A stretch of DNA of 64,000 nt from positions 1-64,000 of the forward strand of contig NZ_JAHUWJ010000019.1 of NCBI RefSeq assembly GCF_019219075.1, written 5' to 3'. This document shows, in pieces, positions 16,742-26,453 of the stretch. This DNA is from Chitinophaga sp. sic0106. GTDB taxonomy: Bacteria; Bacteroidota; Bacteroidia; Chitinophagales; Chitinophagaceae. Under the pieces are notes generated by a model. The model was not told the DNA's origin. It made no database searches and saw only the letters and a list, made by a program, of their open reading frames with translations. The number at the start of each line of letters is the position of its first letter. Positions within the stretch are counted from its first letter, which is position 1. The position numbers and the translations under genes were made by a program.

Positions 16742-18364
16742 TTACCAGCTGCTGCTCGCTCCACCCCCGCCAGAAGAGCCCCCACCCCAGGATGAACTGG
16801 AAGAGGAGGAAGAGCTGGAAGAGGAGGACGAGGAGGACGATGATTCTGAGATCTTCGGAATCGTAAACCTAAAATCTTTAGAAAACCCGCAAGCTGCACA
16901 TAAATAGGTTTTAATACCCCAGCCAGCCGATTTGGTAGTTGCCCGCTTCTGGGTCCTGGTGGTTTTACACTGAAAGGTTTTATGTGCACAGGTAGGACAG
17001 GACGACACCGCCGCATGAAAGTCCGTGTAGTCCAGCACCAGCTGATAATCATCTTTTTCACAGCGCCATACATCATAATCCACAGAGCTGAGTTTTTCTT
17101 CAATCACCTGGGCTTTCTCCAGGTATGGGTCTTCGTTTTTTTCATCGAGGCGGTGCAGCTGCTGGTGGCAATGCGGACAGTCATAAGGAGTATCCCGGAG
17201 TTTTTTCTGTTCATGGCGGTACCAGCGCAGATATATCAACAGAAAAGGTAACGGGAATATATACCCTGAAAACTCCAGCTGACTATGAGCGGCCGAGAGG
17301 CGCTGCCAGCGCGTATGCCGATCCGCACCACGCAAAGCCGTTTCGGCACGCAGGCGCACTATCAATACCGCCAGGTGCATAAACAGCACCCATGTGACAT
17401 AATATACCAGCAACACTTTAAAGAATCCAAGCCGTACGTTATAGTGCGCGTCCATAAACCACAGCAGCCACCAGGCGGTGATATGTATCAGCAGCAGCCC
17501 AATCCATCCCGGACGCAGAAAATCATTACTCATCTCCTTGATACTTACCGGAATGTTATCTACATCCGGATCGGGATTTTTCTTCTTCTTTCTTTTTCTG
17601 CCGCCAAAGCTGGCATGCATGAGGATAGGAGAAAATATTAACATCAGCACCAGGCCAATGAAAAATCCCGGTCCCGGCGAGCGGTCAATAAAATCATTTT
17701 CCAGTTGCGCCGTGGCTTCGGCAAAGCCGCCATTATCCTCCGTAGTACCAGCAAATGCCTGGGGGTTAGCCACCACCATACCGTCTTCCACGGATACCAG
17801 GGAGCTGTCGGTAATAGGGGCTATATATTCCTCCTCCGCTGCCTCATCGTAGGCATATTTGCCGGTGCGCAGCTGGGAGGCTACGGACTTCACCCCGCTG
17901 ATAAAGGCATCATCGTAGTTATTGTCCTTTATATGCGGGATCATATATTCCTGCTGAATGCGGAAGCACAGGATATCCGGCAGGTCGCCTTCGAGGCCTT
18001 TTCCGGTTTCGAACACTAGTTTACGGGCGTCCCGTACCAGGAAAATCAGCAGGCCGTTATTCGTTTCTTTTCGGCCGATGCCCCAGGTATTAAACAGTTT
18101 GTGTGCAAAATCCGTAGGATCTTCGTCTCCTATATTTTCCTGTAAAACCACGGCTACCTGGGCAGTACCTTCCTTATCGAGGTCCGTAAGCATACCGTTG
18201 ATCGTAGCTGTAGCCGATTCGGACAACATATGAGCCGGATCGCTCACATAACCGCCATCGGTTTGTTTTGGGTCAGGGATATCCTGGGGAGTAATTCGCT
18301 GCTTTTTTTCCTGGCAGGAAAAAAGGGTTACCAGGAATACCAGCAGTAATGACTTCAGTCTCAT
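16742..18364 (-). CDS. TPM-domain membrane lipoprotein with zinc-ribbon-like C-terminus
   Basis: This 540-residue protein begins with a lipoprotein signal (lipobox LFSC). A TPM domain (about 35-170) follows, then transmembrane segments near 235-255 and two more at about 290-345. The cytoplasmic part has CxxC pairs (CPHCHQQL, CPTCAHKT, CAACGFSKD) that probably bind zinc. The C-terminus is a run of about 18 serines and then WGGGSSGGGGASSSW, the usual low-complexity tail of YgcG-like TPM proteins. TPM proteins are linked to membrane-protein or photosystem repair elsewhere, but the bacterial role is not established. It is a single gene between two hypothetical-type genes. Confidence 0.8.
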   Translation of the reverse strand: MRLKSLLLVFLVTLFSCQEKKQRITPQDIPDPKQTDGGYVSDPAHMLSESATATINGMLTDLDKEGTAQVAVVLQENIGDEDPTDFAHKLFNTWGIGRKETNNGLLIFLVRDARKLVFETGKGLEGDLPDILCFRIQQEYMIPHIKDNNYDDAFISGVKSVASQLRTGKYAYDEAAEEEYIAPITDSSLVSVEDGMVVANPQAFAGTTEDNGGFAEATAQLENDFIDRSPGPGFFIGLVLMLIFSPILMHASFGGRKRKKKKNPDPDVDNIPVSIKEMSNDFLRPGWIGLLLIHITAWWLLWFMDAHYNVRLGFFKVLLVYYVTWVLFMHLAVLIVRLRAETALRGADRHTRWQRLSAAHSQLEFSGYIFPLPFLLIYLRWYRHEQKKLRDTPYDCPHCHQQLHRLDEKNEDPYLEKAQVIEEKLSSVDYDVWRCEKDDYQLVLDYTDFHAAVSSCPTCAHKTFQCKTTRTQKRATTKSAGWGIKTYLCAACGFSKDFRFTIPKISESSSSSSSSSSSSSSSSSSWGGGSSGGGGASSSW

Positions 18365-18561
18365 TGCTGTAACTTTTGTGGCACGAAGATAATATTACAG
18401 GGCAGAAATTAACATCTCCCCATAAAACAGTTGATATACGGGAAAATTAATCCGCTCAGCAAGCGTTATATGAGTAACCTTTGGGCAATTAAGCCGTTAT
18501 TTATCCGGCAATCATAAAATATAACTAATTTAGTAAACGTACTATTATTCAAACAGCGTCT

Positions 18562-19641
18562 ATGAAAAGGTTACTCGCACTGTTCACCCTTGTATTACCT
18601 CTTGCCTTGCAGGCGCAAAGCAAGCTGGCACAGAATATTATTGATGATTTCTCTAACCGGACAGCTTATCATTACTCGCTGAAAAACGATTCCATCACGG
18701 GCTATATCGCTGAACAGCTTACCCGTAGCGGCGCAGGGGGAATAGATGTGGATGCCACCATGTTTAAACTCGGCGACGACCAGGGCGCATTCGAGGCGTC
18801 CCTGAAATACCTGTACCAGTATAGCGACTGCAACCGCCAAAAGTTCATCGAGAACCTGAAAAGCATGGGATTAAAAAACAACAGCATTTTCCCCATTGCC
18901 ACCTTCACGGCTAATAAATATAAAGACCAGTCCAAAGATTTATTGGAAGACAAAAAGGACTTTCTGGTAACCTATACGGGCCCTAATACCGGTAAAACAC
19001 CGCCGCCCGCAGCAGTTGCTACTGTTCAACATAACGCGGACGGCAGTACGACCATCACCGGAACCACTGAATCCACCACAGAAAGCAGTGTGGCCGATAC
19101 TTCCTCGGCTACAGCCGCAGCGGATACACGCGACTGGGAAGTAAAACCAGTTTTCAAAACCCGCAATGCCGAGCAGCTGATCAATATGTACGGCAAGGAA
19201 AACGTGATCCTCCGCGATGGTAGCGATATCTCCGGGAATGCCACCGGCAAAAACGCCTTCGTGGTGTACCCTGATACCGACAATGAACTGCAAATAGAAA
19301 TGGATGGCGACGACGGCAACACCCTGCTGTTCAGCTTCGAGCATACCAAATGGAAAACACCTTTTGGCCTTAAACCCGGCGATCCACTGGAAAAACTGCT
19401 TAAAATAAACGGTCGTCCTTTTAAATTCAATGGTTTTGAGTGGACCGACAGCGGCCTGGTAAGCAGCTGGGAAGGGGGGCAGCTAAATGGTAAAGGCGTG
19501 GAAATAGTGCTGCGTGCCAATAATACCGGCGATCCTAAACTCTACGACCAGGTAACCGGCGATAAAAGTATCCGCTCCGATAACGGCGCCCTGAAAAAAC
19601 TCAACGTCGTTATTCAGTCCATTACTTTTAAATCAAACTAA
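18562..19641 (+). CDS. Hypothetical exported protein
   Basis: This 359-residue protein has a signal peptide (MKRLLALFTLVLPLALQAQ). The N-terminal 120 residues are helical and include two cysteine-bearing segments. A Thr/Ala/Ser-rich linker (about 140-190) separates them from a C-terminal beta-rich domain of about 165 residues that contains WKTPFGLKPGDPLEKLLKIN, a segment often seen in calcium- or ligand-binding periplasmic domains of Bacteroidota. I do not recognise a named family. The next gene begins 43 bp after its stop codon but has its own promoter-like site. Confidence 0.7.
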   Translation: MKRLLALFTLVLPLALQAQSKLAQNIIDDFSNRTAYHYSLKNDSITGYIAEQLTRSGAGGIDVDATMFKLGDDQGAFEASLKYLYQYSDCNRQKFIENLKSMGLKNNSIFPIATFTANKYKDQSKDLLEDKKDFLVTYTGPNTGKTPPPAAVATVQHNADGSTTITGTTESTTESSVADTSSATAAADTRDWEVKPVFKTRNAEQLINMYGKENVILRDGSDISGNATGKNAFVVYPDTDNELQIEMDGDDGNTLLFSFEHTKWKTPFGLKPGDPLEKLLKINGRPFKFNGFEWTDSGLVSSWEGGQLNGKGVEIVLRANNTGDPKLYDQVTGDKSIRSDNGALKKLNVVIQSITFKSN

Positions 19642-19649
19642 CTCAACAC

Positions 19650-19680
19650 TTGCATTGCTCCATCCGGATTTTTATCTTGG
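19650..19680 (+). promoter_or_regulatory. Candidate promoter of the VOC gene
   Basis: TTG at 19650-19652 and TATCTTGG at 19673-19680 are spaced by 20 nt, close to the Bacteroidota -33/-7 arrangement (TAnnTTTG with one substitution). The box ends 4 nt before the ATG at 19685, the same spacing as at the yitT-like gene. Confidence 0.45.
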
Positions 19681-19684
19681 TGTT

Positions 19685-20149
19685 ATGAAACACTATATTA
19701 AAGCCGGATGGAGCCTTTTTATTTTACTCCTCTGCATTTCCGCGTATACATCTGCACAAACAGTGAAGAAACCATCTTTAAATCATTTAGCCATCTACGT
19801 TGTAGATCTGGAAAAAAGTACCACCTTTTACCGCGACATTATCGGACTGGAAACCATGGACGAACCGTTTAAAGACGGCCACCATTCCTGGTTTAAGGTA
19901 GGCCCGCATTCCCAGGTGCATATCATTTCAGGCGCACAGGCACCCACTACCCACAATAAAAACACGCATATCTGCTTCTCCGTACCAGTGATGAACGATT
20001 TCCTGGCTAACCTCCGCAGACAGCACATTTCGTATGAGGACTGGGCCGGCAAACCGGATGCTGTTACCAACCGCGTAGACGGAGTAAAACAAGTGTGGCT
20101 GCAGGACCCTGATGGTTACTGGATCGAAATAAATGACGATAAGTATTAA
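19685..20149 (+). CDS. Exported VOC (glyoxalase/dioxygenase-fold) protein
   Basis: From the ATG at 19685 this is a 154-residue protein; this start is preferred because it directly gives a signal peptide (WSLFILLLCISAYTSAQ). The mature part is one vicinal-oxygen-chelate domain. LNHLAIYVVDLEKSTTFYRDIIGLE supplies the first metal ligand, the middle holds HSQVHII and HICFSV, and DPDGYWIEI gives the last Glu. Secreted VOC proteins occur in Bacteroidota, but the substrate is unknown. It may be a metal-dependent lyase or a resistance-type binding protein. Confidence 0.82.
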   Translation: MKHYIKAGWSLFILLLCISAYTSAQTVKKPSLNHLAIYVVDLEKSTTFYRDIIGLETMDEPFKDGHHSWFKVGPHSQVHIISGAQAPTTHNKNTHICFSVPVMNDFLANLRRQHISYEDWAGKPDAVTNRVDGVKQVWLQDPDGYWIEINDDKY

Positions 20150-20225
20150 TGGATTATTCATTGTCAGCCCTTTGCAGGATTTTTACTATATTCAGTAATA
20201 AGTTTTTCATCCTGATCATCGTGTT

Positions 20226-20849
20226 ATGACATTACTACTGAATGTTCCAGCGGCTGATACCAATCAGGCCGAGAGTGCGGGTGCAGTTTACCATGAAGAT
20301 ACCAGCAAATGGCTGTTGCCGGATGCCGCCTACGGACGGCTACACGAAGTGCAGCAATGGCTTGCCCCGGAAGGATATATTGTATTGTCTGATAATATAT
20401 TGATTGCGGAGAGTCGCGCGGTATGCAGCCACTGTGGGCATACCAATCTGGTGATAGCCATTGGGAGCGACTTTTTCTTCGAACGCGATATCAACGAAAG
20501 AGATGAGGAAGTATGGGTAGAGCAGGATTTTTTCGCCTTATTTCATTGCCTGACCTATATTTCTGATAACCTGGTGGGGCTTTTGAGAGATAGCTACCCA
20601 CACTACAGACCGGCGCCACCTGAAGAGGGTAAGGTGTACTGGTATAATCACTGCACCCAATGCCAACAGCCGATGGATGATCACCGGCTGATGGACGTAC
20701 CGGGGCAAACCTTTCATCCCCGCAACAGTGAGGAAGCCGCCACTATTACCTTGCGGACCTTCCAATCCAAATACGCGCCACTGCTCGATGCTGACTATGA
20801 AGTCTCCCAACATCCAAAACTGATTGCTGAATTTGCTGCACGAATCTGA
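20226..20849 (+). CDS. DUF5710-like protein with cysteine clusters
   Basis: This 207-residue soluble protein opens with LLNVPAADTNQAESAGAVYHEDTSKW, split here at the NVP and WLLPD signatures, which resembles the short DUF5710 domain. Two cysteine pairs (VCSHCGHTN near 61 and HCTQCQQPMDDH near 139) could form one split zinc site. The C-terminal part is helical and unrecognised. Proteins of this type are found near mobile elements and plasmids, but no such element is next to this one. It may be a metal-binding regulator or nucleic-acid-binding protein. The next gene is the ECF sigma factor, 51 bp later. Confidence 0.65.
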   Translation: MTLLLNVPAADTNQAESAGAVYHEDTSKWLLPDAAYGRLHEVQQWLAPEGYIVLSDNILIAESRAVCSHCGHTNLVIAIGSDFFFERDINERDEEVWVEQDFFALFHCLTYISDNLVGLLRDSYPHYRPAPPEEGKVYWYNHCTQCQQPMDDHRLMDVPGQTFHPRNSEEAATITLRTFQSKYAPLLDADYEVSQHPKLIAEFAARI

Positions 20850-20858
20850 CACCATGCA

Positions 20859-20885
20859 TTTCAAAATTCTTTCTACCTTAGTAGA
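20859..20885 (+). promoter_or_regulatory. Promoter of the ECF sigma gene, nearly identical to the CRISPR repeat
   Basis: The 27 bp TTTCAAAATTCTTTC...TACCTTAGTAGA match positions 13-39 of the CRISPR repeat in this window, with a single A/T difference. They contain the -7-like box TACCTTAG at 20874-20881. The box ends 19 nt before the ATG at 20901, a normal distance for a promoter. Homology to an array 37 kb away is unexpected. Confidence 0.6.
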
Positions 20886-20900
20886 GTTAATTTTCGATTG

Positions 20901-21467
20901 ATGTCCGACGCAGGTCAACCAAACAGTCAGCCAACGTGGATGCAGCGCCTCCGGGAAGACGACACTACTGCATTTACCGAAATCTACGAAGCATACCGGG
21001 ACAAGCTGCTGGCAGTAGCCTATAACAGGCTATGCGACCTGCAGGCGTCCGAGGATGTGGTGCAGGATGTATTTGCCAGCCTATGGCACCAGCGGCACAA
21101 CAGCCAGATCGAAAATGCCGGCGCCTACCTCGCCACCGCCGTGAAATATAAAGTGCTGGACCGTTTCCGTCGCGAACAATTGTTACGCCAGTACCAGCAG
21201 GTATATAGTGCCGATATTACTGTTAATACTCCCACTCCTGAGTCAGCGCTACAGTATAAGCATATCATGGAGTTATATCAGGAAGAAGTTAACCGTCTCC
21301 CTGAAAAATGTCAGCTGATTTTCCGATATAGCCGTGAGCAGGGCATGCCCGTGAAAGAAATTGCAGCGGCTCTTAACATCTCCCATAAAACTGTTGAAAA
21401 CCAGCTCACAAAGGCTTTGCGGCATTTGAAGGGCAATATCAAACATTATTTCTCCCTCTTTTTATAA
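20901..21467 (+). CDS. ECF-family RNA polymerase sigma factor
   Basis: This 188-residue sigma-70 family protein has a region-2 segment (residues about 20-85, with DRFRREQLLRQYQQ-like region 2.4 end) and a region-4 helix-turn-helix (about 130-180, including MPVKEIAAALNISHKTVENQL). It lacks region 3, as expected for an ECF factor. It directs RNA polymerase to target promoters. The anti-sigma gene follows in the same direction after 65 bp, and then an STN-containing SusC receptor, which is the standard surface-signalling layout. The ATG at 20901 is chosen; a TTG three bases earlier is also possible. Confidence 0.93.
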   Translation: MSDAGQPNSQPTWMQRLREDDTTAFTEIYEAYRDKLLAVAYNRLCDLQASEDVVQDVFASLWHQRHNSQIENAGAYLATAVKYKVLDRFRREQLLRQYQQVYSADITVNTPTPESALQYKHIMELYQEEVNRLPEKCQLIFRYSREQGMPVKEIAAALNISHKTVENQLTKALRHLKGNIKHYFSLFL

Positions 21468-21532
21468 TTTTTTTTAATTGCGCGTAGGGGATCGGCCTGA
21501 GTTGTTCGACTCTCCTATGTAATTGCCCGTTT

Positions 21533-22672
21533 ATGAAAGAAAACCAGGATCTATTCATCGCTATAGAAAAGTACTTGCGGGGAGAAGCCTCTCCGGCAGA
21601 AGCTGCGTTGGTAAATCAGTGGTATAACTCCTTCAACGATGAGGAAGTTACAATTACAACACCACCGGAATACAGAAAAGAAGAAATTTACTGGAAGATG
21701 CAAGCGCAGCTGGCGGCTATAGTGGCGCCTGCAACGCCGGTTGTTTCCATGAGAAGCCTATGGATAAAGCGTGCGGCAGTAGCTGCAAGTATACTGGTGC
21801 TCATTAGTGCCGGTATATTGATAGCTGCCCGTGTAAAAATTCGTATGGGTACCGATGTTACCGTTGCTGATGCTGCAAAGGCACCGGTGATGCCGGGCAG
21901 TAACAAAGCCGTGCTGATTCTCGATGATGGTAGTAGTCTCGCCCTGAACGACAGTGCAGGCCAGCAACTCAGCGGCGCTTCGGTGCGTGGGCAGGCCCTG
22001 GTGTACGACCAATCCGGCAACGTCATAGCGGGTGCTACAAAATTCAACACCCTGCAAACACCAGCTGGTGGACAGTTTGCGGTAGTATTACCCGATGGCA
22101 GTAAGGCATGGCTCAACGCAGCCAGCTCCCTCCGCTACCCTACCGCTTTCACCGGGAATAACAGGACGGTGATACTGGATGGTGAAGCCTACTTTGAAAT
22201 TGCTGCCGATAAAAATAAACCCTTTGTTGTGGAAGTGAACCAAATGAAAGTGCAGGTATTAGGCACGTCGTTCAACATTATGGCCTACAACAATGAAAAT
22301 GCAGTTAAAACCACACTGATCACCGGCGCCGTGAATGTAAGCAGCGCCAATGCCACCAAACACCTGCTCCCCGGCCAGCAGGCCTCGTTCGATAACCAGG
22401 AGCAGTTCACCATCGGCAACGTGGATGTAGGCGCTGTTATCGCGTGGAAAGAAGGGAAATTCGAATTCAGTGGGGAAGATATTACGGTAGTATTAAGACA
22501 GATAGCCAGGTGGTACGACCTCCAGCTTGAACTGACGGATGGCATTCCCGAAGGTCATCTCAGTGCCACATTTCCACGCAGCACCAGCCTGGAAAATGTT
22601 ATGAAAATGCTGGAGCTGAGCGGCATCCACTGTGAAATTGCCAACAGAAAACTGATAGTTAGAAAAAGCTAA
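21533..22672 (+). CDS. FecR-type anti-sigma factor
   Basis: This 379-residue inner-membrane protein has a cytoplasmic N-terminal part that would hold the sigma factor, one transmembrane helix at about 84-106 (LWIKRAAVAASILVLISAGI), a periplasmic FecR domain (about 170-265) and a C-terminal DUF4974 domain (about 305-378). The C-terminal domain is expected to contact the STN domain of the receptor encoded next. The gene order sigma, anti-sigma, SusC, SusD indicates that receptor occupancy would signal through it to the ECF factor. Confidence 0.93.
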   Translation: MKENQDLFIAIEKYLRGEASPAEAALVNQWYNSFNDEEVTITTPPEYRKEEIYWKMQAQLAAIVAPATPVVSMRSLWIKRAAVAASILVLISAGILIAARVKIRMGTDVTVADAAKAPVMPGSNKAVLILDDGSSLALNDSAGQQLSGASVRGQALVYDQSGNVIAGATKFNTLQTPAGGQFAVVLPDGSKAWLNAASSLRYPTAFTGNNRTVILDGEAYFEIAADKNKPFVVEVNQMKVQVLGTSFNIMAYNNENAVKTTLITGAVNVSSANATKHLLPGQQASFDNQEQFTIGNVDVGAVIAWKEGKFEFSGEDITVVLRQIARWYDLQLELTDGIPEGHLSATFPRSTSLENVMKMLELSGIHCEIANRKLIVRKS

Positions 22673-22842
22673 ATAGCACTATTCCAAATGTAGAAAATGT
22701 TTAAAACTGGTACTAAAAAAAATAAGCTACAGCGCAATGAAAAATTGATATCTATAACAAACACTATGCGGTTATGGCATTCCATGTACCATAACTATTC
22801 TATCCGGTAACAATATTCTTTTTCACCAAACCTCTGTGATGT

Positions 22843-25800
22843 ATGAGTTCAACTCAGTACAATGGGATCTCGTATGCCTTAAAGTCCCGTTACGCCAGCA
22901 CCCTCCGGGTGCTTAAACTAACCGTTGCCCTGCTGATAATCCTTAGTATGCAGGTGACAGCCCTCGGTTATGCACAAACGCTGACCTTGCATTCCCGCAA
23001 TGCCAGCTTAGTAGAAATTTTCAGAAGTATCACCAAGCAAACGGGCTACAGTTTTATGTACCGCGATGAGCTGCTTAGCCGTGCACAGCGTGTAACCATT
23101 TCCGTTAACAACGTGGCGCTAAAAACTGCTTTGGACCTGTGCTTCCAGGATCAACCACTTGCTTACTCCATTGTGGATAAGGTAATTGTGGTAGACGCCC
23201 GCAAAGAGAAAGCACAAAAAAATATTGCGGCGGAACAAAACGGTGATTTACGCGGACAGATCGTAAACGATAAGGGGGAATCTCTTCCTGGTGCGTCCGT
23301 AGTAGTAAAAGGCACCACCAAACGTGCCATGACAGATGAGAAGGGAGCGTTTTTACTCCATGATGTAAATACCAGCGAAGGTGTGCTGGTAGTAGATTAC
23401 ATCGGCTTTGAAAAGCAGGAGATAGCGCTCCAGGGCCGATCATCCATCACAATAACCCTGAAACCGAAAAGTGCAGACCTCACAGATGTGGTGGTAGTTG
23501 GATACGCTACGCAGAAGCGTGTAAACCTGACCGGTGCAGTAGCTACTGTTACCAGTAAAAGTCTGGAAAACCGTCCTGTCACAAACGTATCCAGCGCATT
23601 AGCCGGTTTGAGTCCCGGCCTGCAGGTACGCCAGAACTCCGGCAAGCCCGGCTCCGACGGTGCCACCATCCGCGTACGTGGCGTGGGAACGCTCAACAAC
23701 AGTGACCCGCTGGTGGTAATTGATGGTATCATTGGCACTATGGATGCGGTGAATCCGAATGATATTGAAAGCATGTCCGTGCTGAAAGATGCGGCCTCCT
23801 CTTCTATCTACGGTACACTCGCAGCCAATGGCGTTATTCTTATCACTACCAAAAAGGGCAACCGCAACCGCACTACCGTAACCTACAGCGGTAACCTTTC
23901 TACCGTGCGGCCCAGCAATCTCCCTAAATTTGTAAACGACTACGTACGTTACATGAACCTGTACAACGAGAGCGCGCGTAATCTCGGACAGGCAGAACTT
24001 TTCAAGCAAACGACGATTGATACCTGGACCAATGCCAACCAGCATCCCAATGACACCAATGCGTTCGGCATCCCTAACTCCGTCGTATACGCCAATACCG
24101 ACTGGTCAGACGCTGTTTTCACCAATAACATCCTTCAACAGCACAACGTATCCGTATCCGGTGGCAGCGAAAAATCTACCTACCTGTTTTCAGGATCTTA
24201 CCAGGATAACCCGGGAACCATGGACAATACAGGGTCTAAGAGATATCAACTGCGCTTAAACCTGGATACCCGTATCAATAAATATATCAACGTAGGTACG
24301 CAGACGTTTGCTTCACAGGAATCGTTAGGCCTTGGTAACACCGAAAATGCCTTTAACTTTCTGCGTCAAACCACGCCAGGCGTTCCTACACAATGGCAGG
24401 GCAAATTTGGTTTTCCATCCGCACTGGAAGAATCTCAAACCGCCAACAACATTCTACTGTACCTTAATAACGTAGCTGGTAAAAACGTCATCAACCGGTT
24501 TAACTCTACCGTGTACGCTACAATCTCTATCCTGAAAGGACTAACTTTTGAAACCCGTTTCAACTACCAAACACGTTACCAGGACAAGCAGTCCCACGAT
24601 GTACCCTTTGCCAAATGGGACTTTACCACCAATGTGGCCCGCTCTCCGGCTGCTACGCCGGATCAGTTAAACACGAGCACTGATCACATAAAAGAATATA
24701 CTACCACTTTCGATAACGTACTCCGCTACAGTACACAGCTGAAAGGAGGCCATGAAATCGGTGCACTGGCAGGTTATAACCAGAATTATTACTACTATAA
24801 CCGTGACGCAGCTACGCGCAAGGGACTGATATCTGAATCCATTACCAACATTAACGTTGCCGGTAACACGAACAATATTTTTGAAGGTACTGAATACGAT
24901 AACGCCCTCCGTTCCTGGTTTGGACGTGTGAACTATGCCTACAGAAATAAATATCTGTTAGAAGCTAACCTCCGTTATGATGGTTCTTCCCGTTTTGCAC
25001 CGGCTTCCCGCTGGGGTTATTATCCTTCTTTCTCTGCAGGATGGCGACTTACAGAAGAAGGCATCTTCAAGGATCTGTTACGTAATGTGCAACAGCTGAA
25101 GCTCCGCGGTTCATGGGGCAAGCTGGGCAACAATGGGGGCGGCGACCGTTCAAAAGGTAACTACGACTGGCAAACACTTTACAACCAGGTATACTACTCT
25201 TTCAATAATACCGCTGCCAACGGCCTTGCCGTTACCAAATTCGGCAATCCTTTCCTGCTGTGGGAAGCTACAGCCATCGCGGATGTGGGTGTAGACGCAA
25301 CCTTCCTGAATAGTGCACTGAATGTAACCGTGGACTATTACAGCAAAACTACTTCAGGTATTATCACTACCCCTCCAATTCCGCTGACAGTGGGTAACGC
25401 CGCTGCACCTACGGTGAATACGGCTACCGTTTCCAATAAAGGAATCGAGTTAATCGCTTCTTATAATCGTAAGTTGGGAGATGTAGATGTGACTGTGGGC
25501 GGTAACTTCGCGTATAACAAAAACGTCATTACGTCGTACCGCGGCGCTTTGAAAGAAGGCTGGGTAACAGATGCCAGCGGTAATAAAACATGGTCATCCA
25601 ACATTGGTGCGGTAGCATCTGCAGATGGTAATAGCTACCGGGTAGAAGGTAAACAGATAGATGAATACTACCTGTTTCCGGTATACCAGGGTAATGGCAG
25701 CCACTTTAATACAGACGGCAGTGTGAACATCAACGGGGGGCCGCGTGATGGAATGATCCGCACCACACAGGATATGGACTGGCTGAAAGCTATGATGGCT

Positions 25801-26439
25801 AAAGGTTACAGCTTCCTGCCTGCACAGGGTGTGGATAAGGGAAAAATCTATTACGGGGATCTGATTTATGCAGACACCAATGGCGACGGCATCTACGGTA
25901 ATAACTTTGACAGAACATTCACCGGTAGCAGTGGCACCCCGAAAATCAACTATGGCTTTAATTTCGCGGCTTCCTGGAAAGGTATTTACCTGACTATGGT
26001 ATGGGCAGGCAGCACCGGCTTCCAGTATTATTACAACGACCGCGGCTATTTAAGCTCTGTGACTTCCGCCGGTAATGCCATCGGGCTGGATGTTGCGGAC
26101 GATCACTACTATTACAACGATGCCAATCCGAATGATCCGGCGAACAACATTAACGGAAAATACCCCCGCTTAAAACTCAACACCGATCCTCAAAACAGTG
26201 TGGCCAACTACTTCTACCTGTACAACGCTTCTTACCTGAAACTGAAAAACCTGCAGATAGGTTACCAGATTCCGGAGAGCATTACTAAAAAGGCAACGAT
26301 TAGTCGTGCAGTCGTCTATGTTAGTGGCGAAAACCTGCTGACCATCACCAAATATCCGGGCCTGGACCCTGAAATTGGCGCCAGCGTTGGTTATCCTACA
26401 ATGAGGCAGTTTGCCGTGGGTCTTAATGTTACATTCTAG
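22843..26439 (+). CDS. SusC/RagA TonB-dependent receptor with STN domain
   Basis: This 1198-residue outer-membrane protein has a signal peptide up to about residue 45 and an STN domain at about 50-118, followed by a carboxypeptidase-regulatory-like domain at about 133-212. The TonB plug (about 218-340) contains NLTGAVATVT and LKDAASSSIYG, and the beta-barrel ends with a C-terminal phenylalanine (GLNVTF). The STN domain is the signalling type, which fits the FecR and ECF genes just upstream. It would import an oligosaccharide or another ligand captured by the SusD partner encoded 14 bp later. The substrate is not evident because no enzyme genes are attached. Confidence 0.95.
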   Translation: MSSTQYNGISYALKSRYASTLRVLKLTVALLIILSMQVTALGYAQTLTLHSRNASLVEIFRSITKQTGYSFMYRDELLSRAQRVTISVNNVALKTALDLCFQDQPLAYSIVDKVIVVDARKEKAQKNIAAEQNGDLRGQIVNDKGESLPGASVVVKGTTKRAMTDEKGAFLLHDVNTSEGVLVVDYIGFEKQEIALQGRSSITITLKPKSADLTDVVVVGYATQKRVNLTGAVATVTSKSLENRPVTNVSSALAGLSPGLQVRQNSGKPGSDGATIRVRGVGTLNNSDPLVVIDGIIGTMDAVNPNDIESMSVLKDAASSSIYGTLAANGVILITTKKGNRNRTTVTYSGNLSTVRPSNLPKFVNDYVRYMNLYNESARNLGQAELFKQTTIDTWTNANQHPNDTNAFGIPNSVVYANTDWSDAVFTNNILQQHNVSVSGGSEKSTYLFSGSYQDNPGTMDNTGSKRYQLRLNLDTRINKYINVGTQTFASQESLGLGNTENAFNFLRQTTPGVPTQWQGKFGFPSALEESQTANNILLYLNNVAGKNVINRFNSTVYATISILKGLTFETRFNYQTRYQDKQSHDVPFAKWDFTTNVARSPAATPDQLNTSTDHIKEYTTTFDNVLRYSTQLKGGHEIGALAGYNQNYYYYNRDAATRKGLISESITNINVAGNTNNIFEGTEYDNALRSWFGRVNYAYRNKYLLEANLRYDGSSRFAPASRWGYYPSFSAGWRLTEEGIFKDLLRNVQQLKLRGSWGKLGNNGGGDRSKGNYDWQTLYNQVYYSFNNTAANGLAVTKFGNPFLLWEATAIADVGVDATFLNSALNVTVDYYSKTTSGIITTPPIPLTVGNAAAPTVNTATVSNKGIELIASYNRKLGDVDVTVGGNFAYNKNVITSYRGALKEGWVTDASGNKTWSSNIGAVASADGNSYRVEGKQIDEYYLFPVYQGNGSHFNTDGSVNINGGPRDGMIRTTQDMDWLKAMMAKGYSFLPAQGVDKGKIYYGDLIYADTNGDGIYGNNFDRTFTGSSGTPKINYGFNFAASWKGIYLTMVWAGSTGFQYYYNDRGYLSSVTSAGNAIGLDVADDHYYYNDANPNDPANNINGKYPRLKLNTDPQNSVANYFYLYNASYLKLKNLQIGYQIPESITKKATISRAVVYVSGENLLTITKYPGLDPEIGASVGYPTMRQFAVGLNVTF

Positions 26440-26453
26440 TAAAAAGTAAGCGT

